64,000 nucleotides of DNA, from assembly GCA_021234155.1 (NCBI GenBank), contig JAJEKV010000031.1, positions 1,851,614 to 1,915,613 on the forward strand, read 5' to 3'. The translations under genes and the position numbers were made by a program. The notes under the pieces were generated by a model. It had not been told where the DNA came from, did not search any database, and saw nothing but the letters and a program-made list of their open reading frames with translations. The DNA is from Isoetes taiwanensis. Its lineage: Eukaryota; Streptophyta; Lycopodiopsida; Isoetales; Isoetaceae. Every line of letters begins with the position of its first letter. The stretch's first letter is position 1. This document shows positions 1-11,560 of the stretch, piece after piece.

Positions 1-19
1 CATGCTCCTCAATGGTCAA

Positions 20-95
20 GATCAAAGGGCTTACAAAGAAAGCCCTCTTTTAATCCAAAAAGATCCAAGGGCTTATAATGAAAGCCCTTTTCTCA
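20..95. repeat. two direct copies of a short hairpin upstream of RER1
   Basis: A block of about 40 bases occurs twice. Each copy carries the inverted pair AGGGCTT / AAGCCCT around a short A-rich loop. It lies about 170 bases upstream of the RER1 start codon, so it falls in the likely promoter or 5' UTR region. Any regulatory role is speculation. The rest of the first 268 bases shows no other recognisable feature. Confidence 0.5.
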
Positions 96-268
96 TGAAA
101 TTCGAGACAACCGGAATTAGGGCACGGTTAGGGTTTGTGGAATCGATGATGGCGCCTTCCCTTTCTGCTTTTACACAATCACTTCGGCAATGGTCACATT
201 GGCCAGTAATTACGACCAGAGCTTAAGATTCTGAAATATTGAGCTCGTTTTCCTATGCTGCATAAAAA

Positions 269-612
269 ATGGAGGGAAATAGTTATGGGGATGAGCCGGC
301 TTTTGTAAGGCCGGCTAAGAAATGGAAGGAAGATCTGTCTCGCAAATGTCAGTACTATTTGGACAAGTCTGCACCCCACCTTGGATTCCGATGGCTTGGG
401 TCTGCTGTAGCTGCTTTAATATACTGTATCCGGGTTTATTACCTTCGGGGATTTTACATTGTCTCGTATGGGCTTGGCATCTACATTTTGAACCTTTTAA
501 TAGGGTTCTTATCTCCTCAAGTGGATCCTGAGAGCGAAGGTCCGATGCTGCCCACAAAAGGGAACGATGAGTTTAGACCCTTTATACGCATGCTGCCGGA
601 GTTCAAGTTTTG
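269..612 (+). CDS. RER1: RER1 homologue, first coding exon (partial gene)
   Basis: RER1 is a small multi-spanning membrane protein of the early Golgi that returns escaped ER membrane proteins to the ER in COPI vesicles. The segment encodes a short acidic/basic N-terminus, then the family blocks [45 protein letters not shown], and the conserved [14 protein letters not shown]...LPEFKFW stretch. Two hydrophobic hairpin segments are visible at roughly residues 45-60 and 68-88. The start at 269 has a good context (AAAATGGAGG) and gives an N-terminus of normal plant length. After Trp115 the similarity stops at TG|GTATGT, a strong splice donor (GT at 613-614). The open frame running on to 736 is intron read-through. 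The C-terminal half (the segment before the IKYKY-type tail) is not visible in the rest of the window, so either the intron is very long or this is a truncated copy. The frame is intact, which favours a real exon. Confidence 0.85.
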
Positions 613-1384
613 GTATGTTCACTTTTCTTTGTCTGGATTTTGGAGAAAGAACTTAAGTATTTGTCCTATCGTCTTATATACCAAGTCCCTGCCCTTGATT
701 TTTGCTACTTCATTTTCTTTATCTGTCTACGGATAGAGATGTTATGGTCATTTATCCGCAAAAGATGATCACTTCCAAAATATAAAGGAAAACGAGTTTA
801 TCCTTTGCTTGGAGCAGCAAATTTTTCTGTTAGAAGCACTTAAAGCTTATAGCATGATCTATTTTGAAAGGGAATAATATGTTGAGAGTGTGTTTATGAT
901 TCTCTTAACCAAGAGTCATGATGAAAGCCTTGTAACATCAGGTTTCTTTATCGGGGTTGCATCTCTTCAAATAAGCATCTTGGATTCGCATCTCTCTTAC
1001 CACATTAGGACATTTGATTTTGTTATTATGATCCATAGTCTTTTGACATGTTTGGACTATGAAGATCATAATATGAAGAAACAAACGTCGTAGTGTCTTT
1101 CTGGATTGTCAGGAAGTAAACAATGGACAGTCTTCCAACACGTGTATCCCTCCCTCTAGAATATCTTTGTTATGGACCTAATTTTTCTTTTCTTGTTAGC
1201 ATGGGCAACCCCTGAATATGTGGTCCTCCCAGCTTATACTTTAATTGTCATACTGTTGCTGCATATCAAGATTGGTTGCTGCATATCAAGATTGGTAATG
1301 CCAATTGCAGAAATGATTATGTAGAAAGTTAGCCAGAAGGCTGTTTTAATGGTGGATTTTCATTTCTTTGAAATGTAGGTTTAG
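613..1384 (+). other. probable RER1 intron or intergenic DNA
   Basis: AT-rich sequence with no recognisable coding block. It holds a perfect 20 bp tandem duplication at 1256-1295. A pyrimidine-rich stretch followed by AG at 1383-1384 could act as a splice acceptor for the candidate exon that follows. Confidence 0.4.
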
Positions 1385-1507
1385 GTATTCGTCGGACTTC
1401 CGATGTGCCTCAACAAGCATGCCGTAGCATGGAGAATTCTTGAAAAAGCTGGATTGCTTGATGAAGCAAGGGATACAATGCCCTGGATTACAGATTATTT
1501 TATAAAG
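1385..1507 (+). CDS. candidate 41-codon internal exon, product unknown
   Basis: An open segment begins exactly at an AG (an in-frame TAG ends at 1384) and reads VFVGLPMCLNKHAVAWRILE and onwards, ending ...WITDYFIK at AAG|GTTCAT, a plausible donor. It is exactly 123 bases, so phase 0 to phase 0. The amino-acid composition is balanced and charged, unlike the low-complexity read-through that follows it into the CTAT microsatellite. I do not recognise the family, and it does not resemble the missing C-terminal half of RER1. It may belong to a different gene on the same strand, or be a chance open frame. Confidence 0.35.
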
Positions 1508-1535
1508 GTTCATCCTTCCAAGAATGAGCTATACT

Positions 1536-1536
<1 letters not shown>

Positions 1537-1585
<49 letters not shown>
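1537..1585. repeat. (CTAT)n microsatellite
   Basis: About twelve perfect CTAT units. It lies about 30 bases downstream of the candidate exon, so within an intron if that exon is real. It is a likely length-polymorphic marker. Confidence 0.97.
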
Positions 1586-1587
<2 letters not shown>

Positions 1588-2237
1588 CCTTCTAAGCATT
1601 ATCTTATCTTCTATTTTTCATTATGCATTGTGCTCTCTCTCGTTTGTGCTAAAGTATTCTCTGTACTATTCTCTATGCATGTTCAAAAAAAATTTGCAAG
1701 ATGTTGATATCTCTAGCAATGCTTACGATGGCAATTGCACAAACAACTAAGGAAGATCAAGTTTGTCGCATGATCCATTTCTATTTTATGTGTAACTACC
1801 AATGCCTACATTTTCTATTCAGTCAAGACAAATTGAGCGTGTTGTTGCAACAATGCTATTTTAGAATGATTTCAACACAATTTGAGCGCATTGTTACAAT
1901 GTTGTCATTTTGGAGCCTATAAATTATGCAATTTAAAATATATGGTTTGCAATAACACATCAATCATTTTGTATTTTTATTTTATTTTGATTTTTATATT
2001 TTTAAGCGCAACAGCCTAACCTTGGGTGACACATTATCTCAAAGCCTAGGCTATCCACGTGTCCTAAAAAATGACATGGACATTCTCCTAACCATTAAAT
2101 CTTGATCTAAAAACAATGACGGCTGAGAAAAATAGCAAACAGTGTCTTTTCCGGAACGTCGCCCTAACTCAAACCCCTGTATCATGCAAATCCGTCGTAA
2201 GTAAAACTTTCTTCATCCTTGGCTATGGTTATTCCGT

Positions 2238-2289
2238 CCAAACCGCCTCCGATACTTCTATTTCCAAACCGCCTCCGATACTTCTATTT
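2238..2289. repeat. 26 bp perfect tandem duplication
   Basis: The unit begins CCAAACCGCCTCCGATAC and is present twice, head to tail, with no mismatch. Confidence 0.95.
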
Positions 2290-3303
2290 CTTTCGGCCCA
2301 CCAGGGCAAATAATCCTCATCGATCTTTTGTTTTTCTTTGCATGTTTTTTTTTTTCCTGCGATCCCCTGTCTTTCCCTAGCTATGGTGGCCCTGCTTCTT
2401 GCATGCTCGATTGCGTACCTTTTCAAAGCTCCAGGTTATACAAAACCTGTATATTTTATGTCCTTTCTCTTTGCTTCGGCTAATTTGCTTCGTCTTTTTT
2501 GTTCCAATATTTGATTCAAGCCTCCGGCTTTGCGGCAAGAGGTATCGATTGCGCTAGCAATAGGCCGAATTTGTTGTTGGGCACTAGCAAGAGGGATTTT
2601 TTGCAACGGATGGATCGTTTTGTAGAGTCTTAGATGGATGGATCTTTCTTGGCCCAACAATAAAGCTCGGCCTTGAACTGCAACGGCAAATTTGTTTAAT
2701 TTTATTCAGACAATCGGGCTGTAAAATTTGCCACTTTCCATTCTGGATTGTAGGGATTTACCACGTGGAAGCACGTAGCTAAGTCTCAGGCAAAATATGC
2801 TACCCATTTCCATGTTGTTGGGTAAATCCGCAGAAGTGGGCGGAGAACTGCAGAATCCAGCAAGGTGTGTGCATTCTTCGGCAATGTTTCCACAGCTGCA
2901 TGCTTGTCTCAAACTGGGTAGCCAATGTGATTAACATGGCTTTGCAGGTAAATTGTTTATTCTTCCTATCTCGGTATTTCGGTGTTACAGTGATCATGGT
3001 TTGTATGTTTAGAGATGCCACATGATTAGCATGTTTAGAGATGCTACACAACGCCTAAAAAATAATCGGGAGGGCTGCTACATGGAATTCCGCCTCAGCC
3101 AATGATGCAAAACCCCATCTATCCATTCAAGCTAACTCCATCCTAACATCCATGCCCATAGCTAACTCCATGTTCATCTTACACCAAACCCGTTCTGCGA
3201 CAGCATTTCTAACAATGTTGCTCTAATACATTTTAAGCTTTATAATTTACTGTGATTTCATAGCATCTCTGCCTATGAACATATGTGTAGAGTTATTATC
3301 CTG

Positions 3304-3337
3304 TTATTTGCAGGACTTTGTTATTTGCAGGACTTTG
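3304..3337. repeat. 17 bp perfect tandem duplication
   Basis: The unit TTATTTGCAGGACTTTG occurs twice without a spacer. It is one of several similar short duplications between 1.2 and 4.4 kb. Confidence 0.95.
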
Positions 3338-4033
3338 GTGGATAGAATCTCCATTTATGAAGTGGATAGATTGTTAGATTGGATCAGACATGTATGGTAC
3401 ACAGCATTGACAAACAACTCTCCTGGCTATTACAGGATATATTAGTCAAGCATGATATATTAGTCAAATGCTTAATAGTGTGTTGACTTATGTTGTAAAG
3501 AGCATCAGCGTGATAGAAGCTGGACTGAAGGCAGGCAAACAAGAGATGTTATAGTTAATACATCTTCAAAATCTGAAAACCACTACTGCAATGCTGTGAT
3601 AATTCAGGAGCTCTTGATTTGATGAAAAATGGGTAGTTTCATTTGTGAGCGCAAATATTTCTGGGTAATCTAGGTGTCCAATTGTCTTGCAATTTATTGA
3701 TGGGTTCATAAAGCCAGTAGCAAAAATGAAGATTATGCTAGGCGTTCAAACTGATGTTAGAGGAAGAGAAGGCTCAGTTAGTCCTAAATTGCTCAAATGT
3801 TGTATGTAATTGAAACCTAGACTTATATTTTAGATGAAAGAGATATTTCGCATATCATTCTTAGGTAGATGTGTTGGATACAGTTTCTGTTATATTCTTC
3901 ATCTTTATCATTCATTATATTCTATGATCTCAGCTCCGGTCATATCTTACAGCATGGGGCAATAGGAATGCTTATACAAGTACTGAATATACAAGCTTCA
4001 ATTATGATGTTGATGCTGGTTGCTTAGAACAGG

Positions 4034-4068
4034 TCTATAAGAAAATATATATCTATAAGAAAATATAT
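4034..4068. repeat. 17 bp near-tandem duplication
   Basis: TCTATAAGAAAATATAT occurs twice, separated by one base. Confidence 0.95.
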
Positions 4069-4164
4069 TTGGTATGCGCTTCGATTGTAGTCGCAGATGC
4101 AAAAATTTTAAGCCAATTTATGAAGGGAGTTTTTCTTAAGTTACAGGCATGCCTGGAATCACAA

Positions 4165-4347
4165 TTACAAGAAATTGGACATGTTACAAGAAATTGGAGA
4201 TAAGATCTATCAAGGGACCTTGCCCATATAAGGTACTATTACAAGATTCCACTTCAGCATCAAGTTTGAGCTTTGACACCTCTGTCTCAAATGGAACTAT
4301 CAGTCGTTTATATGGAACTATTATTAACTTACAGTCGTTTATATGGA
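4165..4347. repeat. two pairs of short direct repeats
   Basis: TTACAAGAAATTGGA occurs at 4165 and 4184. CAGTCGTTTATATGGA occurs at 4301 and 4332. Copies are identical with 4 and 15 base spacers. Confidence 0.9.
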
Positions 4348-4989
4348 GCTTTGTTAACAATTTTTGATATACTGCATGAGGTGATTATTGCCATTGAGAT
4401 GATGTCATAGCGAAGCAATAATAGAATCTCCATTTATGGCCTTTAGTATTAAGCTAGCAAATGCCAGCATTACAACAAAAGCATCATGCTATCGCCTCTG
4501 CAGTTTGGAAGGACATTAAATCCTTCACCAGCGAGATGAACTCATATCAATGCTATGATGATGCATTATATGTTCAATACACTAAATTTATGATCCCTTG
4601 TGATCGAGCAGAATTGTGTGATTCAATGAAATGTTCACACTCAACACAAAGCTGATTAAAGAGAATGATTCATGGTCGATAAATTTCTTGTAAAATTTAA
4701 CAATATCAAGAAGAAACAAAAATATTACGTTCCGTTTTGCTACTATAAATGGTTTTAATTTGGCTTACGAATATGATTGGCTACTTTGATATACCGCTTA
4801 CTACCAAAATTTGTCTAGTACATGTTTTCCTCAACTGATTCAACCTAAAATGCATCAGAGACTACGCATCAATGGTAAAATGCGCCTGGGATGCAAAGGC
4901 ACATCGATGCCTCGGCACGCTGGATTTTTACATATTACATGCTGTTATTCCCCGCCGTGAATTCATAGCCCTCGATGAATCTCACGCCG

Positions 4990-6000
4990 TCTGGAAGCTT
5001 GCCAAGGTGGTAAAGGCATATAGTATACTAACACAGTCATCGCCATTTACTCGTAGGCGGCTCTGTTTCCTTCCGAGTCTTGTAACAATCTGGGGAGCCG
5101 TTAGAGTAAACTTTTGCAACTTCATAAGGCCCAACCCGCTCTCATTCTTGGTTTGCAGGTCTTTTCCAATGTTTACCTAATAGGTATAAAGAACTAAATC
5201 ATTCTCTTTAGTTACTTTTTTCTTATTGTAATCATCATACCATTCTTTCCATTAGCCCTTGAAATGACTCCCTTGCCATAAAAGCGTAGGCGTGCCTCAT
5301 CCAACCTCTGCTTTCGTCCAATCCTCACTTTGGTGCCATCCTCATCTAACTTTTCTTATGCGCACTCTCAAAGGGTCTCCAACTCAATTGGCAAAATAGC
5401 CTCTTGTCCATGAACTAACACATAAAGGTGTGAATTTGGTTGTGACTTTATAGGCTATCCTATAGGCCACAAAGCATCTAGCAGTCTTTTTATCCCAATG
5501 GGTCGCGATTAGCATTGCAGTTTTGGTCATATTATTTTACAAGGTCTGTGGTTTCTCTCCCATGACGTTGTGAGGATGATAAGGTGTACTTTCTATGGGA
5601 AATTCCATGGCCCGTTAGGTTAATCATTAATAGTTTCATTTACAAAATGTGATCCTATCACTAACTAATTCCAATGGACATCCAAACCTAATAATAATGT
5701 TTTCATATAGAGGAAGAGTTTGCCCTTGGTAGCGGCATTATCATTTTCTAGAGGCTTTTGCTTCCACCCATTTAGTGACATAGTGTTGCATACTAGAGAT
5801 ATATTCATTACGTGTTTGCCATGCGGGGGACTTATGGGCCCTCTGAAGTCTATTCCCCATTTTCAAATGGAAAGATGGGCACTGGATTCAAGGGGCATAG
5901 CATCCCTCTGGTTGGTCTACCCACCCTGGGCAAAGGATCACAACACTTTACATATTCATTCACATCATGATGCATGGTTGGCCACCAATATCACGCGAGA
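4990..6000 (-). pseudogene. Ty3/gypsy integrase remnant
   Basis: Reading the minus strand from high to low coordinates gives the integrase zinc-finger end (YWWPTMHHDVNEYVKCCD, about 5990-5935), a GRPT block, then KWGIDFRGP at about 5865-5836, which matches the start of the retroviral-type integrase core. Further on come an STPYHP block near 5590, a YRIAYK...FTP block near 5450, HGQEAILPIE near 5390, and a C-terminal tail resembling GPYEVAKVYSNG followed by VNG near 5130-5060. Stops and frame changes interrupt all of these, so no protein is made. The C-terminal tail style is typical of the non-chromodomain Ty3/gypsy branch (Athila/Tat). It belongs with the RNase H and RT remnants just upstream on the same strand. 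Confidence 0.8.
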
Positions 6001-6369
6001 TATGGCGAGGGTTGCATCACTGGCAAAATGGCCACGTGAGATCATGACGGTATTTATAATTTTGGACTTCTGAGGGAATTATACATCGGCCATAAAATAC
6101 TATCCTCTTCCAATTCTATACAGATTTTGACCAACATGGTAAAGGGTTTACATTTTAGGACCAATGCAGCTTCCCTTCTGCCAGAAGTTCAATTTCTTGG
6201 TGGTTGATTGGTAAGAGGAATTCTATTATATCTTTATACCATTACGGCCAAGCGGTGTTAATGACAAACAAATTCGACATCGGTAAACATCCATAACACC
6301 CTTATCCTTAGAACTCTGGTAGTCTAGACCATGTCTGCGGGTGCATGGGGCGATCTGGTTTTACCACCT

Positions 6370-6625
6370 TTAAATTGGAATACAACATAGAAGCCATCCT
6401 AGTAATTCTACGGTTTTACATGGTTTATTAATCAAGTACTTTAAAGGGCTTGGCGATGTCGACGAAAAATACCAAAGGGTTTTCCCAATGAATGTGTGAA
6501 TTTTTGGATTGGCATAGATCATACACGAAATCCCTCTCTCAGGTGGTGGAATATTTTTCTCTGCATTAGATAGCCCGGCGACTAGCATGGTAAATAGGGT
6601 GGTCTGACCATCCTCTTGCATTTGA
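6370..6625 (-). pseudogene. Ty3/gypsy RNase H remnant
   Basis: The minus-strand frame contains LSNAEKNIPPPERG..., then PLKYLINKPC and LLGWLL. These correspond to the two best conserved blocks of gypsy RNase H (the 'N-A-E-x-N-Y-x-T-T-E' and 'D-H-x-A-L-x-Y-L' regions). The catalytic Asp of the second block is not visible in the present sequence, so it is decayed. Its position between RT and integrase is the ordinary Ty3/gypsy order, which contrasts with the element at 54.8-64 kb. Confidence 0.7.
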
Positions 6626-7039
6626 GATAATATGCTGTATATGCCGAAGAGTCTATGTGGACATGGAACTCATCCTCCCATTAGGAAATTTAAGAATTAT
6701 AAGAGCGGTAATCAAGCGCTTCCTTTAACAATTCAAATACTTATTTGGCAATATATGGTCCATACATAAAGCGTATGCTTTCTTTTAACAATGTTGTTAA
6801 TGGTAAAGCTTTATCAACTGGTGCCTTATAGTCTACGATGGTGCCTTCCATGTCCTAAGAGGCTTGTAATTGTTTAATAGTAGATGGTGGTTCTAGCTCC
6901 ATAGTTACTTTAGTCTTATCCGGGTCCTGTAATTCCTTCTCTAGACACAACCCATATGATGTCCCACGAGTGACTCAAAACACACTTTAAAGGATTTATT
7001 AAAGTACATATTCATCACATTTTTGAAACATAATCTTAT

Positions 7040-7640
7040 TCATCTATATATGGATGAATTCATTGTGCTAAGAACCACGAAATCATCAAGGAAGACCTCC
7101 ATATCTCTTAAATATTCCTTAAGGCACTCATTAACTACCCAGCACATGAGAAAGTTGGCGGTAGTTGCATAGCCAAAAGGCACATCCACCACTATCATGA
7201 AAACATCCCCACTTTCGGTAACAAAGGTAGTTTTTAACCAGATCATCACGGAAAATGGATGCACAGTTTATGCACGATACCCATCTAAAAGGAATAATAT
7301 TCATGGCACCTTTCTGAGAATCGAGTATGGGTAATTAGGGACCCGGAAATCATCTTTTCTGGATTCTGACATTCAGGTCTCCTATAATCCACACACCTTT
7401 CGGCCTCCTTATCTCTCTTAGGAACTACACAACAATAGGTAGCGACCACTGCTATTCTCCAGCGAGGTTCAATAAAGCACACTTCCAAGCAAACATCAAT
7501 TTCTTCCTTCCGCTTTTAGAAGTGGTTAGGTTCATTCTATATGGGCCCGTTGTCTTATTGGGTTAGCATGGGGCTCTAAGATAATCTGTGTACATAATGC
7601 TGGTGATATACCCTTAAGTCCTATGGGTCCCGCGCCAAAG
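7040..7640 (-). pseudogene. Ty3/gypsy reverse transcriptase remnant
   Basis: On the minus strand the sequence shows a pre-RT block (LEPHANPIRQ, about 7590), VPKRDKEAERCVDYRRP (first RT block, about 7415), VPFGYATTANF (about 7185-7150) and the active-site block EVFLDDFVVL (FLDD, about 7095-7075). Frameshifts separate the blocks. Together with the RNase H and integrase remnants this is one decayed pol gene of about 2.6 kb running from 7.64 down to 5.0 kb. No LTR could be assigned with confidence. Confidence 0.8.
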
Positions 7641-7924
7641 ATGACATATTCCATAGAAATAAATCCAAATACCTTTGGCTCTTCATTTGAATTTTTGGGT
7701 TCCCGGTTTCACCATCTTAGGTTCTTCCATTATTCTAAATTCCAGTTCTACAATCCCGAAGGGTTAATTATAGAGTTAGCATCCCGATATCACTATTAGG
7801 TGGCACCTCCCTCAATTTGTACTCTCCTCGTAGCAGAAAATACTTTCAGGGTATTGGTCCTCTTCCTCTTCTTCACTACCAACTTCTTCCACACTCACCA
7901 TGAAAGAATTTACACATCCCATCC

Positions 7925-9210
7925 CGCACAGGGATTCGTCGGCGTCCAGCGGCGATGCGGCGTCGTCGATGAGCGTCGGATGGAAGTCGTGGATTGATCG
8001 GCCGACATCGATGGATCAACGGCGACAGCGTCGGGCGTAGTTCAGCAGCGGTCATCGGTGGCACATTAGCCGGATTTGCTGCGTGGCATGAATGCTGCTG
8101 CCAAAGGCGAACTGCGTGTCAAACCATTGATAAGCGTGGATTCAGCGGCGTTTCCGCGAAGCACGTCGCGCCCCGGCGTCATGCGTGGAAATAGGCGATT
8201 GCCAAAGGCTGGCGACTGCGTGTCTAAACAGCATGGCGTCGCCGTCGTTGAAACGGCGTTACTGCTTGGCCCGGCGTGTCGATACTGAGTGGCATGAATT
8301 AGCGGTGCCAAAACGGCTGCGTGTCAAAGGCAGCGTCGGCGTGCCGTCGTTGAAACGGCGTTGCACAAGCGGCCGGCGTGTGCGTCGGCGTGGCATGAGA
8401 TGCTTGGTGCGGTGGCCTACAGATGTCGAACCGCGTCGGCTTAAAGCGTCGTTTAACTGACGTGACCTGAAAGAATTTTTTTTTTTGCCAAATAAAACCT
8501 AACCTAACCTAACCCTACATCCCGTTATAAGTGGATCCATCGATTATTTCTTTGTTATTCTTATTTTTGAGTGTTCTTCCCTATCTTGCTATAATGGTCC
8601 GCGGTTAGGAACCACCATGGCGATATCGTTCCTTCAGCGGTAATCACTCCTCCTCAGGAAGACAACTCCGGTAACCCTTTGCTTCTCCATTTGAGAACCC
8701 TCCCTTCACCATCGTGGCAAAGATGAGTGAAAGGAGCTTCGATTGCACTAACATCGGCGTTCCATGCGAGGGAACGACTGGTAGAATAACTCACCAGGCA
8801 AACAAAGAGAAACGACATTAATGGTGCGAATAATGATGCAATGGTTGCATCAAGCGTCGCGTCAGGATGGACGCAGCCAATGTATAAGCTTTTATGAATG
8901 GAAACAATAAGTTTTTTATCTATTTGTGTTGTGGATTGTATAAGCTTATTTATGAATAGAACAATCCGGTGTTTTATTTATTTGTGTTATTTGTATTGTA
9001 TGTTGTTTACGTTATGTTAAACAATCACGGTTAATTCGTTTAACGGCGTTATGATCATTTGGCTTGTCGTTAACGGCGTCGCTAATCATCGGCGTGGCAC
9101 TTATGGGGGCGCTCCGGTGCATGGCGATGTATACCCTAGGTGTCAAAGGCGGCTTGTCGGCTTAGCGTCGTTAAGCGGCGTCACCACCGAACGTCGATAA
9201 GCGGCGTCAA
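7925..9210. repeat. GC-rich GCGTCG/GGCGTC motif cluster, left side
   Basis: Two stretches (about 7930-8460 and 9050-9210) are dense in variants of GCGTCG, CGGCGTT and GCGTCGTTAAGCGGCGTC, with both orientations and no lasting reading frame. The base composition differs sharply from the AT-rich flanks. A smaller cluster of the same motif lies at 15,590-15,700, on the other side of the CACTA transposase. Arrays of short GC-rich motifs near both ends are typical of CACTA elements, where they serve as transposase-binding subterminal repeats. CACTAC at 7874 is a possible terminus, but no matching right end was found. Confidence 0.5.
8497..8516. repeat. short AACCT repeat, telomere-like in appearance only
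   Basis: AACCT is present about four times, ending AACCCTA, preceded by a T tract. It is too short and too irregular to call an interstitial telomere (plant unit CCCTAAA). Confidence 0.6.
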
Positions 9211-9214
9211 ATAT

Positions 9215-11560
9215 AGCGAGAACCGGCCTTTCGGGTTATTACTTGTTATTTTCACTACGTTTGTTTGGGGATTTTTTGCTTGGTGAGTCTTCGCAAGAGT
9301 AAGATCTACTTCAATCTTTGTGTTAGAGTTAAACACCTCAAATGCTAATAGATTGAAGGTGAATCTTGAAGAGTATGTTAAAAACTTGAGGGATGCATGA
9401 TCAAGATGTAGTGGTTCCATCCCGAATGGAGAAGACTGGCAAATGTATCGAGGTTTATGCCTCAGAGCAGTTTCAATCTTCATAGATTACAAAAGATTTG
9501 AAAAGTTGCGCGTGAATATAAAGGTATAGTCGACTCCATTTCAAATGGAAGAGGACTAGATGTATGTCAGTTGAGGCACCCTTCAATCAAATGCTAAATA
9601 TCATAAGCGTTGTATGAATGCAGATGTAGAATAAACATTTGATAAAATCATAGAAAAAAAACATGGATATTTATATAATTATTATATTATTACATGGTTT
9701 TTATTATTTTTATTGTTTACTAGAAAAACAACATGGGCCAGTCGAGAAAGAGGCCCAGGCGTAAAGTGGGAGCGAGAAGCTTTAGAAAGTTACATGGCGA
9801 CTTCGCGCCAAGAATGTTACTAACAATTGCCACAAATAGTCCAATTAGACCAGTGGACTGGTCTTCTAAATTTTGGGGTGGTGTTATGAAATGGTGCGCC
9901 CGATGTATGTACCATAAACATGTTTGAATGATTAGTTAACTTTATATCTTGATGTTACTGCGGTTTATTGCCAGCCAGGCGGTTATATTGCAATTGACCC
10001 CAAGTGTGCAAAGGACAAATAAAAGCAGGATGAAAGCGTCTCGATATGTTGAAATATGGTGAATGCAGAGCAAATCCGGTGCTCTCGGGCCTTACATGTG
10101 GGGAGTATTCTAGCGAGGTATAATACCACCGTGAATCTTATGAGCGATAATCAACTACTCTCATGTACTTGGTCGATGTCTTAACTTGGTTGCTTGTATT
10201 TTTGTTAGGAAGAGGAAATTGAGAATGAAGTGGGCTTAGAATTTTGGGGTTATGTTGTCCATTTGATAGATGATGTTGATGCTATGAATCGTTCATAGAA
10301 AACCCTACAAAAAGAAAGCCATCAACTTCACTCAAAGAGAGTATTATTCGATGATAGAACCAGTGCAATGGCCGTTACCAATTGGAGGAATGACAATGTT
10401 CATCAAGTTGGAATGTACTAGATCGTAATAGAAGAAAATAATCTTCACCTTCACTAGTCCATTGGTCCGACCCTTCTGAGGATAAAGGTCATTAGAACCA
10501 TTCATGGCCTAGAGGGTAGGCCAGTGTTATGGGGAGCAATTTACATATTGGGGTAGAAGCTGATTACATGATTAAAATAATTCCGGTCCCAGTCTTTGGC
10601 TTTGAAGTTATATATTATAGGCTGGTATTGAAAGTCAAAAGATGAATACATTTGTTCCTTTATTGTATATGTAGGTCTGGAATATGGCTGGACAGCGGCA
10701 GATGGGTAAAGCATAGTGGCTTTATGCTCATCTATGGCCTAAATTCAAATGCAGAACCGTATCCAAACCCGATTATTCGCGAGCTTCCGCATGTTGGTAT
10801 TTGTTGAATTCTGGGTTGCATTTCGGAAACCTTGCTGCTTTTATTAATAGCTCTACTCGAGAATCCTGGAAGCTACCAATTGTGAGATTTGTCGAAGCAA
10901 ACAAAGAGGTGAGAGATTTTTAGTGAAATTGGCGGAGATATATCGTGGTTTGTATAAAGCTTTCTTATTGGTGCGATGAATTGTTCATTGGATAGCTGAA
11001 TCGTTGGGCCATCTGGGAGGTCCTTTGATGATCTTACTCAAATTACTCATATAATTTTTTTATTGAGATGCACCATTTTCTTCTTCTTCTTTGAATTGTT
11101 CTGCTATGGAATGAAGTTGCATATTGAAGATAAATGTATGGTATATCTTCAATATATGCTTTGATTATGACATAAAATTTTATATTTAGTTAAGTTATTA
11201 AATGCTTAAAATTTAACAAACGGGAAACCTCCAATGTATGTATGAAATCCATATATTTAGTTTAATCGTCTTGAGGGTAGGCAAGTGGATATAAAGACCA
11301 TTCAATGCTGAATTGGCGATAAAGTCAGTACTTAGGATAGAATTAGAATTTATTGGTGCGCATGAGACCTATGGCTTATGGAGCTGCTTAGCATAATGAA
11401 AGAGAGTACAATGATGAAGATGAGCGAGGAATACGATGATGAAAGATGATGACAATGCCCCTATGGGCGACTTCATGGAAGTTGAAGGGACTGGCGTGTT
11501 AGATGCATTTGGCCCAATCTTGACAACGACCTAGATGGCGATATAAATACTCCTAGCGAT
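9215..11560 (+). other. interior of the probable CACTA element, upstream of the transposase
   Basis: Mostly AT-rich sequence. A 64-codon open frame at 9733-9924 begins MGQSRKRPRRKVGARS and is rich in Arg/Lys; I do not recognise it. Other short open frames have no recognisable motif. By position this would be the first exon(s) of the CACTA gene or a second element gene, but that is inference only. Confidence 0.35.

Larger units (their letters stand above)
1586..4980. other. AT-rich intergenic DNA with no clear gene
   Basis: No convincing coding region was found on either strand. A CACGTG core (G-box type) sits in CCACGTGTCC near 2055, followed by a C-rich stretch with a 26 bp tandem duplication at 2238-2289; this could be a promoter and 5' UTR, but no gene body follows that I can recognise. 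A short open frame from 2383 (starting MVALLLACSIAYLF, hydrophobic) ends after about 35 codons. Short direct duplications are common here and are listed separately. Confidence 0.5.

Noticed and set aside
4872-5177. 102-codon plus-strand open frame
   Set aside because: The minus strand of its second half shows the integrase C-terminal pattern; the plus frame has no motif.
8066-8460. Overlapping GC-rich open frames at 8.0-8.5 kb as genes
   Set aside because: They arise from GCGTCG motif repeats, overlap on both strands and show no domain.
8497-8516. Interstitial telomere
   Set aside because: The unit is AACCT, only about four copies, not the plant CCCTAAA repeat.
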